From JAJPHI01 sp035541875 (GTDB taxonomy: Bacteria; Desulfobacterota; Binatia; Binatales; Binataceae), in assembly GCA_035541875.1 (NCBI GenBank), contig DATKML010000041.1, positions 127,193-191,192 of the forward strand: a stretch of 64,000 bases of DNA, written 5' to 3'. Below, piece after piece: positions 16,447-23,704 of the stretch. The first letter of the stretch is position 1; the number at the start of each line of letters is the position of its first letter. Position numbers and translations under genes: made by a program. The notes under the pieces are model-generated. The model ran no database searches. It saw only the letters and a list, made by a program, of their open reading frames with translations, and had not been told where the DNA came from.

Positions 16447-16902
16447 ATGTCCGAAAAACAGAAGCCTGAAGTCGTATCACCTTACTTCGATCCGCTCGAT
16501 GCGGCGCTGGTCCGCTCGAACGATATCGACTGGATCCCCTCCGGTGACGGCAATTCGTTCAAGGTCCTGCGCATCAGCAAGGAGACCGGCGCCTGGAGCG
16601 CTCTTATCAAAGCGCCGGCGGGTCAGGTGAATCAGTCGCACACCCATCTAGGACCGGCCGACTTTCTTGTGCTGTCGGGGCAGATCGATTATCGCGGCGG
16701 ATGCGCCAAGGCCGGCGACTATATCTACGAACCGTCGGGTGCAGTGCACGAAGCGACGACCCATCCGGTCGAAACGGTATACCTGGCGAATGTTTACGGT
16801 CCGGTCGCGTTCCACGGTAAGGATGGCAGTTACTCGGGTATCCTCGATTGGCGCGCGGTTAAAGGGCTGGTCGATCGCCACGAAAAGAAGAAGGCGAAGT
16901 AG
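16447..16902 (+). CDS. Cupin protein of the 2,4'-dihydroxyacetophenone dioxygenase family
   Basis: 151 residues from the ATG at 16447, with AGGAGAAAAA just before. It is a single cupin: VNQSHTHLGPADFLVLSGQIDYRGG (His ligands in SHTHLG) and GDYIYEPSGAVHEATTHPVETVYL (second His in AVHEA). This pattern belongs to the dihydroxyacetophenone dioxygenase-like family, iron cupins that cleave C-C bonds next to aromatic ketones. Enzyme activity is inferred from the family only. The upstream membrane protein gene lies 10 bases away. Confidence 0.7.
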   Translation: MSEKQKPEVVSPYFDPLDAALVRSNDIDWIPSGDGNSFKVLRISKETGAWSALIKAPAGQVNQSHTHLGPADFLVLSGQIDYRGGCAKAGDYIYEPSGAVHEATTHPVETVYLANVYGPVAFHGKDGSYSGILDWRAVKGLVDRHEKKKAK

Positions 16903-16933
16903 GGCTGGCCGCACTTAAATCCTTGAACTCTGA

Positions 16934-17237
16934 TCCCTCTCCCCGATGGGAGTGGGCCAGGGTGAGGGTCCTTCAGGAAACCGCTTCGCGTAGATCCTTC
17001 GACTCCGCATCGCTTTTTTGGCGCGCCTCGCAGACTCAGCCGCGCCCTTGATCGCTCCGCTCAGGATGACAAAAGGGGGCCTTGGGGTATTCAAGGAGAA
17101 CTCGCATCGCTAACTCTACTCATTCGTCACTGCCTGCAGTTCCTGTCATCCTGAGCGCAGCGAGTCCGCGAGCGGAGTCGAGGGATCTACGCGAAGCGAT
17201 TTCTGTCATTCCCGCGTGTGCACTAACGGACCGTTAG
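16934..17237. repeat. Repeat-rich intergenic region with inverted, dispersed-repeat-like arms
   Basis: The 427-base gap 16903-17329 holds no gene. Arms at 16981-17008 and 17172-17199 are reverse complements with about 26 of 28 bases matching (one contains GATCCTTCGACTCCGC, the other GCGGAGTCGAGGGATC). An inner inverted pair is CTCAGGATGACA at 17060-17071 with TGTCATCCTGAG at 17144-17155. A pyrimidine-rich/GGGTGAGGG motif is at 16934-16969, and a 7-base palindrome at 17223-17237. These motifs are common in dispersed, non-autonomous (MITE- or REP-like) elements. Confidence 0.7.
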
Positions 17238-17329
17238 CGTAGTGAGCAAACGAGACTGCTAGGTGCGTAGGAGTCCAGCGGTGCGCGAGGGATCCTTAAT
17301 TCTGCTCTCTACTAAGGAGCGCATCATCG

Positions 17330-17812
17330 ATGGAAAACGCTGATCTCCAAAAACGTCTTACCGTCCTCGAAGATATTGAGGCGATCAAGCGGCTGAAGGC
17401 CGAATACTGCGATATTTGTGACGCCAACCACGATCAGGATCGTATCGTTCAGATCTTCGTGCCCGACGGTATCTGGGAAAGCCGCGGTATCGGCCGCGCG
17501 CAAGGCCACGAGAAGATCCGCGAGCTCTTCAAGAGTTTCGAAGAGCGGATCAGCTTCTCGCAGCACAACGTCTTCAATCCGCGGATCGAGGTGAACGGCG
17601 ATAAGGCGCACGGTACCTGGTACTTCATGGGGCCGTTTACGTTCCGCGAGAATAATCAGGCGCTATGGCTCGCCGCGCGTTATGAAGAGGAATACGTGAA
17701 GGTCGGCGGTGTCTGGAAATTCCAGCATCTCAATGCGATCGGCCGCCTCGCCGCTCCCTACGAATCCGGCTGGGCCGCCCCATCAGGCAAATCGCGCCCG
17801 TTCACTGATTAA
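17330..17812 (+). CDS. SnoaL-like / nuclear transport factor 2 family protein
   Basis: 160 residues with the NTF2-like pattern. The N-terminal helix LEDIEAIKRLKAEYCDICDANHDQDRIVQIFVPDGIWE is typical of SnoaL-like small enzymes. Strands follow, with GTWYFMGPFTFRE and EEEYVKVGGVWKFQHL. A clean AAGGAG lies 8 bases before the ATG. Members include polyketide cyclases, dehydratases and isomerases; this one cannot be assigned. It ends with a terminator shared with the converging PHA locus. Confidence 0.7.
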   Translation: MENADLQKRLTVLEDIEAIKRLKAEYCDICDANHDQDRIVQIFVPDGIWESRGIGRAQGHEKIRELFKSFEERISFSQHNVFNPRIEVNGDKAHGTWYFMGPFTFRENNQALWLAARYEEEYVKVGGVWKFQHLNAIGRLAAPYESGWAAPSGKSRPFTD

Positions 17813-17846
17813 TGTCGCACCTTCGATTCTCGAGGCGATAAAGAAG

Positions 17847-17880
17847 AAGGGCAGAGCGCTGAAAGCTCTGCCCTTTGTTT
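17847..17880. terminator. Bidirectional terminator between SnoaL-like gene and PHA operon
   Basis: An 11-base perfect stem (17847-17857 with 17865-17875) is flanked by A-rich and T-rich sides, the latter reading TGTTT on the plus strand. It lies between convergent genes and can serve both. Confidence 0.8.
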
Positions 17881-17903
17881 CAAACGGAATTGATACGGCG
17901 GAT

Positions 17904-18572
17904 TTACGCAGCGTGATGAGAAATCTGCCAGAGGTTGCGCGCAGCCGAGGCTGAACGCTCGATAAACTTCTTCGCCATCGAGGTCTGCGCTTCGAACAGC
18001 GGAGCGAGCGGGGTCTCTTTTGCCCAGCTCGTGCCCTTCTCGCCGAGCTCGATCGCCTGATGGGCCAGCTTCTCGCTGGTCTCGATATACCACGCGGCGG
18101 CCTTTTTCACGCCGTCGACGCTGAAGAAAGACTCGCCCAACTTGGTGAAAGACTCGAACACCTTCTCGCCATTAAACTTTTCTGACACTTTGGCTCCTTC
18201 GACCCCCTTTGGGGCAATTAGTTTGACTGGTTGAAAACGCTCCGCGCCACGCGCGGGTTGAACCTTTATTTCTGCCTTTGCAGCAGCCGCCAGATCCGCA
18301 ATCGCAGCTGTGACCTTCTCCGTTATTGGATTTTCTGCCGCTTGTACGTGCTCGGGCGCTTTTCCTTCGGTAGCCTTGGTCGCCGACGGTTTTAGTCCCA
18401 CTTCATCCAACGGTTGTGTCCTGGGTTCGCCGGTTATCGCCTTGCGCGATGAAACCTTCGCTGTTACCGGAGGAGCGTCCCTCACGAGTTGGGCCTTGTT
18501 CGCGTCGCTCGCTTTCGCTTGTAGCGGTTTGCTCGGCTTTTTCCCCCTCTTGTTGGAACCCAACCTAATCAC
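17904..18572 (-). CDS. Phasin-like protein of the PHA locus
   Basis: 222 residues. The first 130 are low-complexity, rich in Lys, Ala and Pro. The last 80 are helical (AAAWYIETSEKLAHQAIELGEKGTSWAKETPLAPLFEAQTSMAKKFIERSASAARNLWQI), as in phasins that coat polyhydroxyalkanoate granules. It is the third gene of the minus-strand phaE-phaC unit, 60 bases downstream of phaC. The assignment depends on this neighbourhood and the C-terminal helices. The long basic N-terminus is unusual and could bind nucleic acid, as in PhaF-like granule-DNA linkers. Confidence 0.6.
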   Translation of the reverse strand: MIRLGSNKRGKKPSKPLQAKASDANKAQLVRDAPPVTAKVSSRKAITGEPRTQPLDEVGLKPSATKATEGKAPEHVQAAENPITEKVTAAIADLAAAAKAEIKVQPARGAERFQPVKLIAPKGVEGAKVSEKFNGEKVFESFTKLGESFFSVDGVKKAAAWYIETSEKLAHQAIELGEKGTSWAKETPLAPLFEAQTSMAKKFIERSASAARNLWQISHHAA

Positions 18573-18632
18573 CCTTCGTTCTGCTGCCGCTCGCGGTTGT
18601 CACCGGGGCGACCAAAGCGAACGCATGAAAAC

Positions 18633-19715
18633 CTAATTGTCGTTGTTATCTCGCGCCGCGAGCCACGCGCCGATCTGCGGCCACAGTTTGGTCATCGCAC
18701 CCGCGCTGACCACTGCGCCCAGATGTCCAACTGGGAAAGTGAGATTGCGCTTGTCCGAGCTGCCGACGTAATCCGGCAGAGGCATACTCGATTGCGGATG
18801 GACGACATCGTCCTTCTCGGCGACGACATTCAGCAACGGACAGGTAATCCGCTTTAGATAAATTTTCTTCCCACCCAGCTTGAACTCGCCCTTTACCAGG
18901 GCATTACGCTTGCTGAGCTGGAGCACCAGTTCGCGGAAGGTCTCTCCCGCAAGGGCTACGTCGCTCATCATCCAGCGTTCAAAGAGATCAAACATCTCGG
19001 CGTAACCGTCGCGTTCAGCGTTACGGTAAAGCCCAACGAACTTGTCGAACGCGTGATGGACCGGAGCCATCGAGAGGAAGTTCGCGTTCACCATCCAAGC
19101 CGGGCAGTTGCCGTAGACCTTGGTGATCAAATCGACGCTCGCGTCGCTCATTGCGTCGACGAGATTGGAGATCGGCAATTCGCGCACGCCGAGATCAAAC
19201 GGAATCGTCAGCGTGACGAGATTCTTTACGTTCTCGGGATGCGACGCGGTGTAGAGCAGCGAAAGCAACGCGCCGAAGCAGTAGCCGATCAGATCGACCT
19301 GTTCGACATCTTCACGAATCTGAACTGCGCGCACCGCGTTGGCGAGTTCTTCGTTTACATAGCCGTCGAACCCCAGGTTCTTATCGTCCGAGGTCGGCGG
19401 CAGCCAATCGATCAGATAGACCTCGAAGCCCTGTTGGAGCAGGTTGCGCACGACGCTTTTGTCGGCCTGCAGATCGAGGATGTACGGGCGCTTCACCAGC
19501 GCATAGACAAACAGAATCGGGGTTTTATGCAGCCGTTCCGACGGCGTGTAATGGCGGAGGCTAACCTTCCCGCTCTTGTAGATGATCTCGTAAGGAGTAA
19601 CCGCGGGAGGGTCGGTCTCGGGCGAGCCGTAGCCGCGCCCGAAGGCTTCGAGCGTGCGCATCGCGCCGTCGAACCAATATCCTGCGATATCATTAAGCAG
19701 CGGCATCGTCGTCAT
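18633..19715 (-). CDS. phaC: Class III-type poly(R)-hydroxyalkanoate synthase subunit PhaC
   Basis: 360 residues, the usual length of class III PhaC. The catalytic Cys is C146 in the box IGYCFGA, where most members have GYCxGG; the second box Gly is replaced by Ala. A likely catalytic Asp is in AEKDDVVHP and a His in VGHLGAVV. It polymerises 3-hydroxyacyl-CoA into storage polyester and needs the PhaE subunit, whose candidate gene lies directly upstream and overlaps by 23 bases. The start could be the ATG at 19715 or at 19706. Confidence 0.88.
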   Translation of the reverse strand: MTTMPLLNDIAGYWFDGAMRTLEAFGRGYGSPETDPPAVTPYEIIYKSGKVSLRHYTPSERLHKTPILFVYALVKRPYILDLQADKSVVRNLLQQGFEVYLIDWLPPTSDDKNLGFDGYVNEELANAVRAVQIREDVEQVDLIGYCFGALLSLLYTASHPENVKNLVTLTIPFDLGVRELPISNLVDAMSDASVDLITKVYGNCPAWMVNANFLSMAPVHHAFDKFVGLYRNAERDGYAEMFDLFERWMMSDVALAGETFRELVLQLSKRNALVKGEFKLGGKKIYLKRITCPLLNVVAEKDDVVHPQSSMPLPDYVGSSDKRNLTFPVGHLGAVVSAGAMTKLWPQIGAWLAARDNNDN

Positions 19716-20196
19716 CTTCTTCCTTCAGGCCGCGACCATCGGCGAAGATACGGACTCCGTCATCGGTGAGTGTATAGCCGCGCTCGACCGGCTCTTCTTC
19801 GATCTCGACCGGCGCAAGGGCGTCTGCAAGCTCGGCGCGAACCGCCGCAATCTCGGTCCGCAGCGAGGCAAACTCGCTGGCGGTCGGAAGGCCAATCGAG
19901 GGCCAGAGATTGCCGAAGAAGGCAGAGGTCAGAGCGTTGCCGATATGCTGCACGCGAAGCGCTGTCTCCATCGCCTGACCGGTGACCGAGCCGACGGTCT
20001 TGTCCTGATAGAGCTGGTTAGTGGCCTCGTTGGCCAGACTCACGAACGCGTCGTAAGCCTTCCATCCAGCCTTGTCGAGAGCATGCTCATCGCCCTTGCC
20101 AAGGATCTTGTTGGCCGCCGCCGCCGGCAGTTCCACCCAGAACGCCTGCATGAACTTGCTCAACTCTCCCATCACCTGCGACTGCTTGCCACTCAT
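19693..20196 (-). CDS. phaE: PhaE-like subunit of the PHA synthase
   Basis: 167 residues, much shorter than classical PhaE (about 350). The N-terminal half is helical with Trp and Phe (MGELSKFMQAFW, LTSAFFGNLWPSIG). A coiled-coil-like segment FASLRTEIAAVRAELADAL (about 107-127) follows, and the tail is acidic (EEDDDDAAA). Its position just before phaC, with a 23-base overlap, is the main reason for the call. The short coiled coil resembles the class III/IV accessory subunit that binds PhaC. The sequence alone would not prove it. Confidence 0.55.
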   Translation of the reverse strand: MSGKQSQVMGELSKFMQAFWVELPAAAANKILGKGDEHALDKAGWKAYDAFVSLANEATNQLYQDKTVGSVTGQAMETALRVQHIGNALTSAFFGNLWPSIGLPTASEFASLRTEIAAVRAELADALAPVEIEEEPVERGYTLTDDGVRIFADGRGLKEEDDDDAAA

Positions 20197-20280
20197 CGTA
20201 AGGACTCCGTTTGGGTTAATCGCTGTTTGCGATTCGATCCACAGTGTTCGTACACCCTTAGAGTTTAAGGAGCGTCACGA

Positions 20281-20322
20281 ATGCATCAACGGTATGTGAG
20301 CATCGTATTGTCGCCCACATGA
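20281..20322 (+). CDS. Possible 13-residue leader ORF upstream of the Crp/Fnr gene
   Basis: An ATG at 20281, with TTAAGGAG about 8 bases upstream, opens a 13-codon frame (MHQRYVSIVLSPT) ending in TGA at 20320-20322. It lies in the 173-base gap between divergent phaE and the Crp/Fnr gene. The strong ribosome site is the only support; no conservation can be checked here, and it may be a chance ORF or a regulatory leader. Confidence 0.25.
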   Translation: MHQRYVSIVLSPT

Positions 20323-20369
20323 CAAACCGAACGGGTGTAAGAGAGCGGTAATAGTAGAAGGTCCCCCAG

Positions 20370-21221
20370 GTGACGAAACGCCGCCCGAAGAAGCCGCGCC
20401 GATTCAGCCAAAAAACCAGTTTTAAGCCCCAAAATTGTCGCGTTGGTGACATTTCGGTAGTCTGTGCTACGAATATTACGGTGATTAAGCAGGCTCCCAC
20501 CGATCCGAAACTTCTCGGCCGGCTGAAAGCTTTCTCGTGGCTTAGCCGCGATCAGCTTGAGGGGCTTGCAGCTAGTCTAGAGCCAATTAGAGTAAAGCGC
20601 AGGGAGACGGTCTTCTACGAAGGCGAGATTTCCGATCGCATTTACGTGCTCCTTTCGGGCGTCGCCAAGCTGATGCTCCTGAATCGGGGCGAAAAGGTCC
20701 TGATTGGGCTGGTCGGTCCCGGCGAGGTCTTTGGCGTTTCATCGCTATTGCGGGAGGGTACGCGCCCTTTTCGCTGCGAAGCCTTCAGCGATTGCATCGT
20801 CGGAGTCACCAAACCGGCCACTTTCGTCGGCCTTACACTGGGTGTGCCGCTCGAGCGCTTCAGTCGCACGCTCGAAGTCACAGTCGGGCGATGGTGGACG
20901 ACGCTCCAGCGCTACACCAGCTTTGTTGGGCTATCCGTGCGCGAGCGCCTTGCAAGCGCTCTGCTCGAACTTGGCGCGAAGTTCGGCGCAGAAGATGCGC
21001 GCGGGATCTTCCTCACGCTGAAATTGACCCACGCCGATCTCGCTGAACTGGTCGGTGCGTCGCGCCAGCGCACCACCGAGCATCTGATTGAGTTCGAGAA
21101 CGAAGGGATGATCATCCGCGATGGTCGTCGGCTGATTATCGTCCCTGAGCGTTTGCGGAATCTCGACGGCGTGGTGGACACCGAAGCGATGACCAAGCCT
21201 ATCCCTCGAAGCCAGCGCTAA
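20370..21221 (+). CDS. Crp/Fnr family transcriptional regulator
   Basis: 283 residues from the GTG at 20370, preceded by AGAAGG. A GTG at 20481 would remove a 37-residue basic extension that other family members lack, so the start is uncertain. A cyclic-nucleotide-binding-like domain (about 40-150) has YEGEISDRIYVLLSGVAKLML and GPGEVFGVSSLLREG. The C-terminal HTH is LTHADLAELVGASRQRTTEHLIEFENEGMI. No Cys cluster of the FNR type is present. It is divergent from the PHA locus, which suggests but does not prove regulation of storage by this protein. Confidence 0.85.
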   Translation: MTKRRPKKPRRFSQKTSFKPQNCRVGDISVVCATNITVIKQAPTDPKLLGRLKAFSWLSRDQLEGLAASLEPIRVKRRETVFYEGEISDRIYVLLSGVAKLMLLNRGEKVLIGLVGPGEVFGVSSLLREGTRPFRCEAFSDCIVGVTKPATFVGLTLGVPLERFSRTLEVTVGRWWTTLQRYTSFVGLSVRERLASALLELGAKFGAEDARGIFLTLKLTHADLAELVGASRQRTTEHLIEFENEGMIIRDGRRLIIVPERLRNLDGVVDTEAMTKPIPRSQR

Positions 21222-21260
21222 ACCATTTAACGCCGCGTTCGCGCATCGTATTCTGTAGCG

Positions 21261-22094
21261 ATGCCTTCGAACGAGTTTGTCAGTGCTAACGGATTGCGGC
21301 TGCATTACCTCGACTTCGGTAATCACGCCAAGCCGCCGGTTATCTGTATTCATGGCCTGAGTGGCAATGCCCATAACTTTGATCATCTGGCGCCCCATCT
21401 GAGCGATAACCTGCATGTGATGTCCCTCGACGTGCGTGGTCGGGGTGACAGCGAATGGGGCCCGTCCGGTGAATACAACGCTCCAGTCTACGTGAACGAT
21501 TTGGTGGCGATGCTCGATGCGTTGAAGATCCAACGGGTTGCGCTTATCGGCACCTCGATGGGCGGGATCATCTCGATGATGTTTGCGGGGGGCTATCCGG
21601 ACCGCGTCGATCGTGTCGTGCTCAACGATATTGGGCCCGCTATCGAAACGGCGGGACTAACGCGAATAACCAACTACATGACTTCGTATCCTTCGAGTTT
21701 CGCGAACCTCGAAGAGGTGATGGCCTACTATCGGGAGAATTATCCGCCTATGCGGCAGATGCCGGCCGAGGAATTGCGCGATTTTGCGCAATGGTCGGTA
21801 AAGCCCGGACCCGACGGAAAGCTGATATGGAAGCTCGATCCGGCGGTGCGCAATGTGCCGCGCACCGGCAGTGAAGCTCGTCCGCTGGATCTGTGGGTGC
21901 CGTTCACGCGCATCAGCGCTCCGATCCTCGCGATCCGCGGCGCTGAGAGCGATATCCTCTCGAACTCGACGTTGAATCAGATGAAGATGGTGCAGCGGGA
22001 GACGACGATTGTCGAAGTTCCCGGCGTTGGCCATGCACCGTCTCTGGGCGAGCCGGTCGCGCTGGCAGCTATCAAGGAATTCTTCGCGCGATGA
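21261..22094 (+). CDS. Alpha/beta hydrolase
   Basis: 277 residues. The canonical fold has ICIHGLSGNAHNFDHLAPHL (oxyanion region), SLDVRGRGDSEWGPSG, the nucleophile elbow GTSMGGIIS (Ser about 97), an Asp in the region IRGAESDILS and a His in VPGVGHAPSLGEP. No signal peptide is seen. It resembles C-C bond hydrolases and lactonases, but no specific substrate is supported. A histidine phosphatase gene follows after 28 bases on the same strand. Confidence 0.85.
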   Translation: MPSNEFVSANGLRLHYLDFGNHAKPPVICIHGLSGNAHNFDHLAPHLSDNLHVMSLDVRGRGDSEWGPSGEYNAPVYVNDLVAMLDALKIQRVALIGTSMGGIISMMFAGGYPDRVDRVVLNDIGPAIETAGLTRITNYMTSYPSSFANLEEVMAYYRENYPPMRQMPAEELRDFAQWSVKPGPDGKLIWKLDPAVRNVPRTGSEARPLDLWVPFTRISAPILAIRGAESDILSNSTLNQMKMVQRETTIVEVPGVGHAPSLGEPVALAAIKEFFAR

Positions 22095-22122
22095 TGCCCC
22101 TGTCTGAAGAATCTGCTGCCGC

Positions 22123-22740
22123 ATGAAGGCGGAGATGCCACGCCTGATCCTCGTGCGGCACGGCGAGACCGTCGGCAATTCCAGTATTCGATATTACGGC
22201 CGCACCGATATCGCGTTGTCCGACTCGGGTCGCGCTCAGATGCAGGCGACCCGGAGTATCCTCGCGAACGACATGAAGCTCTCGTCCTTCACGCAGGTCT
22301 TCGTGAGCCCGCTGTGTCGAGCGGTGGAAGGCGCGCGAATTATCGCGGGCGACAGCGTTGGGTTGATTGAAATCGAAGAGTTCCGCGAGATTGATTTCGG
22401 CGCCTTCGAAGGTCTGACTGCGGACGAAATCGAGGAGCGCTATCCGACTGAATACGCCCGCTGGATGCGCGATCGCCTGACGACTGAGTACACCTATCCC
22501 GGCGGTGAAAGCCGCGGAGCCTTTCTCGCCCGCGTCAGGAGCGGCGTCGATCGGATGCTCTCCCTGCGCCGCGACGGGTCGACGCTGCTCGTGGCCCATC
22601 GCGGTGTGATTCGAGCGATTACGCAGACCCTTGCGGGGGCCGAGCCCGTAATCGAATTGGGCTCGATTCAGATTCTTACGGCGCACTCAAACCGCTGGAC
22701 CATCGAACTGCTCGATTTCACGGCGCATTTGAGCGAATAG
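22123..22740 (+). CDS. Histidine phosphatase family protein
   Basis: 205 residues with the phosphoglycerate-mutase-like active site: RHGET at about residues 13-17 (catalytic His), VSPLCRAVEGARI with the Arg, a Glu in EIDFGAFEGLT, and the second His in VAHRGVIRAI. It cleaves phosphate esters by a phosphohistidine intermediate. The substrate is open; cobalamin phosphatase and fructose-2,6-bisphosphatase-like enzymes share this pattern. The ATG at 22138 is an alternative start. It converges on the tyrosine phosphatase gene with 3 bases between stops. Confidence 0.88.
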   Translation: MKAEMPRLILVRHGETVGNSSIRYYGRTDIALSDSGRAQMQATRSILANDMKLSSFTQVFVSPLCRAVEGARIIAGDSVGLIEIEEFREIDFGAFEGLTADEIEERYPTEYARWMRDRLTTEYTYPGGESRGAFLARVRSGVDRMLSLRRDGSTLLVAHRGVIRAITQTLAGAEPVIELGSIQILTAHSNRWTIELLDFTAHLSE

Positions 22741-22743
22741 AAG

Positions 22744-23484
22744 CTATTCGGCCGGTTCGAGCAGGTCGGCTCTGATCGCTTCGAGATCAGAGGGGTCGAG
22801 TCCCAGCACCTCGTGCATGAAGCCCTCGATACCGCCGTTCTCGTCGATCATGCCGAAGATCGGTGTGAGCTGTCGTTCACCCAACGGAATATTCGGGAAG
22901 GTTTCGTTACTGACAAGAAAATCGGTCACGATCCGATCGCGGCTGACGCCGAGCAATTCGAGCAGCAGTGCCGCGCCGACGCCGGTGCGATCACGTCCGG
23001 CCGAGCAGTGGAAGAGCAGCGGATAGACGTTGCGATCAGCCAGTATCCTGAAAAAGTTCTGCCAGTCGCTCAGGAACTCAGTCAGGATCACAAGATGCTC
23101 GTCGCCCGGCTTGGTCTCGATTTTGTAGAAGCCCTCTTCGCGGAACCAGGTATCGCCAATCGGGATATGTTCCCAGCGTACGCCAGACTCCAGGAACTCG
23201 GGCTTCGGTTTTCCGAGATGCCGGACTTCCAGCCGACTTTGCAGGGTTATCAGGGTGCGCAGGCGAATCGATTCGAGCGGATGGGCCCCTTCGGTATTCA
23301 GGTGCGCCAGATGGGCCGAACGATAGACCATCCCATGCCGGATACGCCGACCGTCTTGAGTTGGATGACCGCCGAGATCACGAAAATTAAGCCCGCCGAT
23401 TCGCCGTATGATATCGAAATCGACTACCACACGGGGCTGAAGCAAGCCTTTTTTGGGACTGCCTTCGCGAGACAAACCGCCCAA
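22744..23484 (-). CDS. Tyrosine-protein phosphatase (LmbE-unrelated, PtpB-like)
   Basis: 246 residues. The N-terminus IGGLNFRDLGGHPTQDGRRIRHGMVYRSAHL is the usual start of bacterial PtpB-like/Tyr phosphatases. The P-loop is HCSAGRDRTGVGAALL (catalytic Cys in HCSAGRDR), with an Asp-rich region around PIGDTWF for the general acid. It dephosphorylates phosphotyrosine or lipid phosphates; members of this branch act on both. The first 25 residues (MGGLSREGS... RVVVDFD) precede the conserved part and may not be translated. It is transcribed towards the histidine phosphatase. Confidence 0.85.
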   Translation of the reverse strand: MGGLSREGSPKKGLLQPRVVVDFDIIRRIGGLNFRDLGGHPTQDGRRIRHGMVYRSAHLAHLNTEGAHPLESIRLRTLITLQSRLEVRHLGKPKPEFLESGVRWEHIPIGDTWFREEGFYKIETKPGDEHLVILTEFLSDWQNFFRILADRNVYPLLFHCSAGRDRTGVGAALLLELLGVSRDRIVTDFLVSNETFPNIPLGERQLTPIFGMIDENGGIEGFMHEVLGLDPSDLEAIRADLLEPAE

Positions 23485-23704
23485 CCCTTCCGCGCGTCGT
23501 TACGCGCCTCCGAACATCGATGCCCATCAATTTTATCGCTTTGGCGGTTTAGTCGAAAGCCGGTGCCAACGGTGAATTGGTTGCCTCGTGATTAAATCAT
23601 CTAAATCGCAATTCGATGCGTTGCTTTGGTGGTGACGTGGAAAAAGCCCACGCACCTGTTTTAATCTTCGAGCCGCGCACTCTTCGTCGATCTTAATTTG
23701 TAAG

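Noticed and set aside
16903..17329. CRISPR array in the repeat-rich gap
   Set aside because: The repeats are inverted and irregular, not regularly spaced direct repeats with unique spacers.
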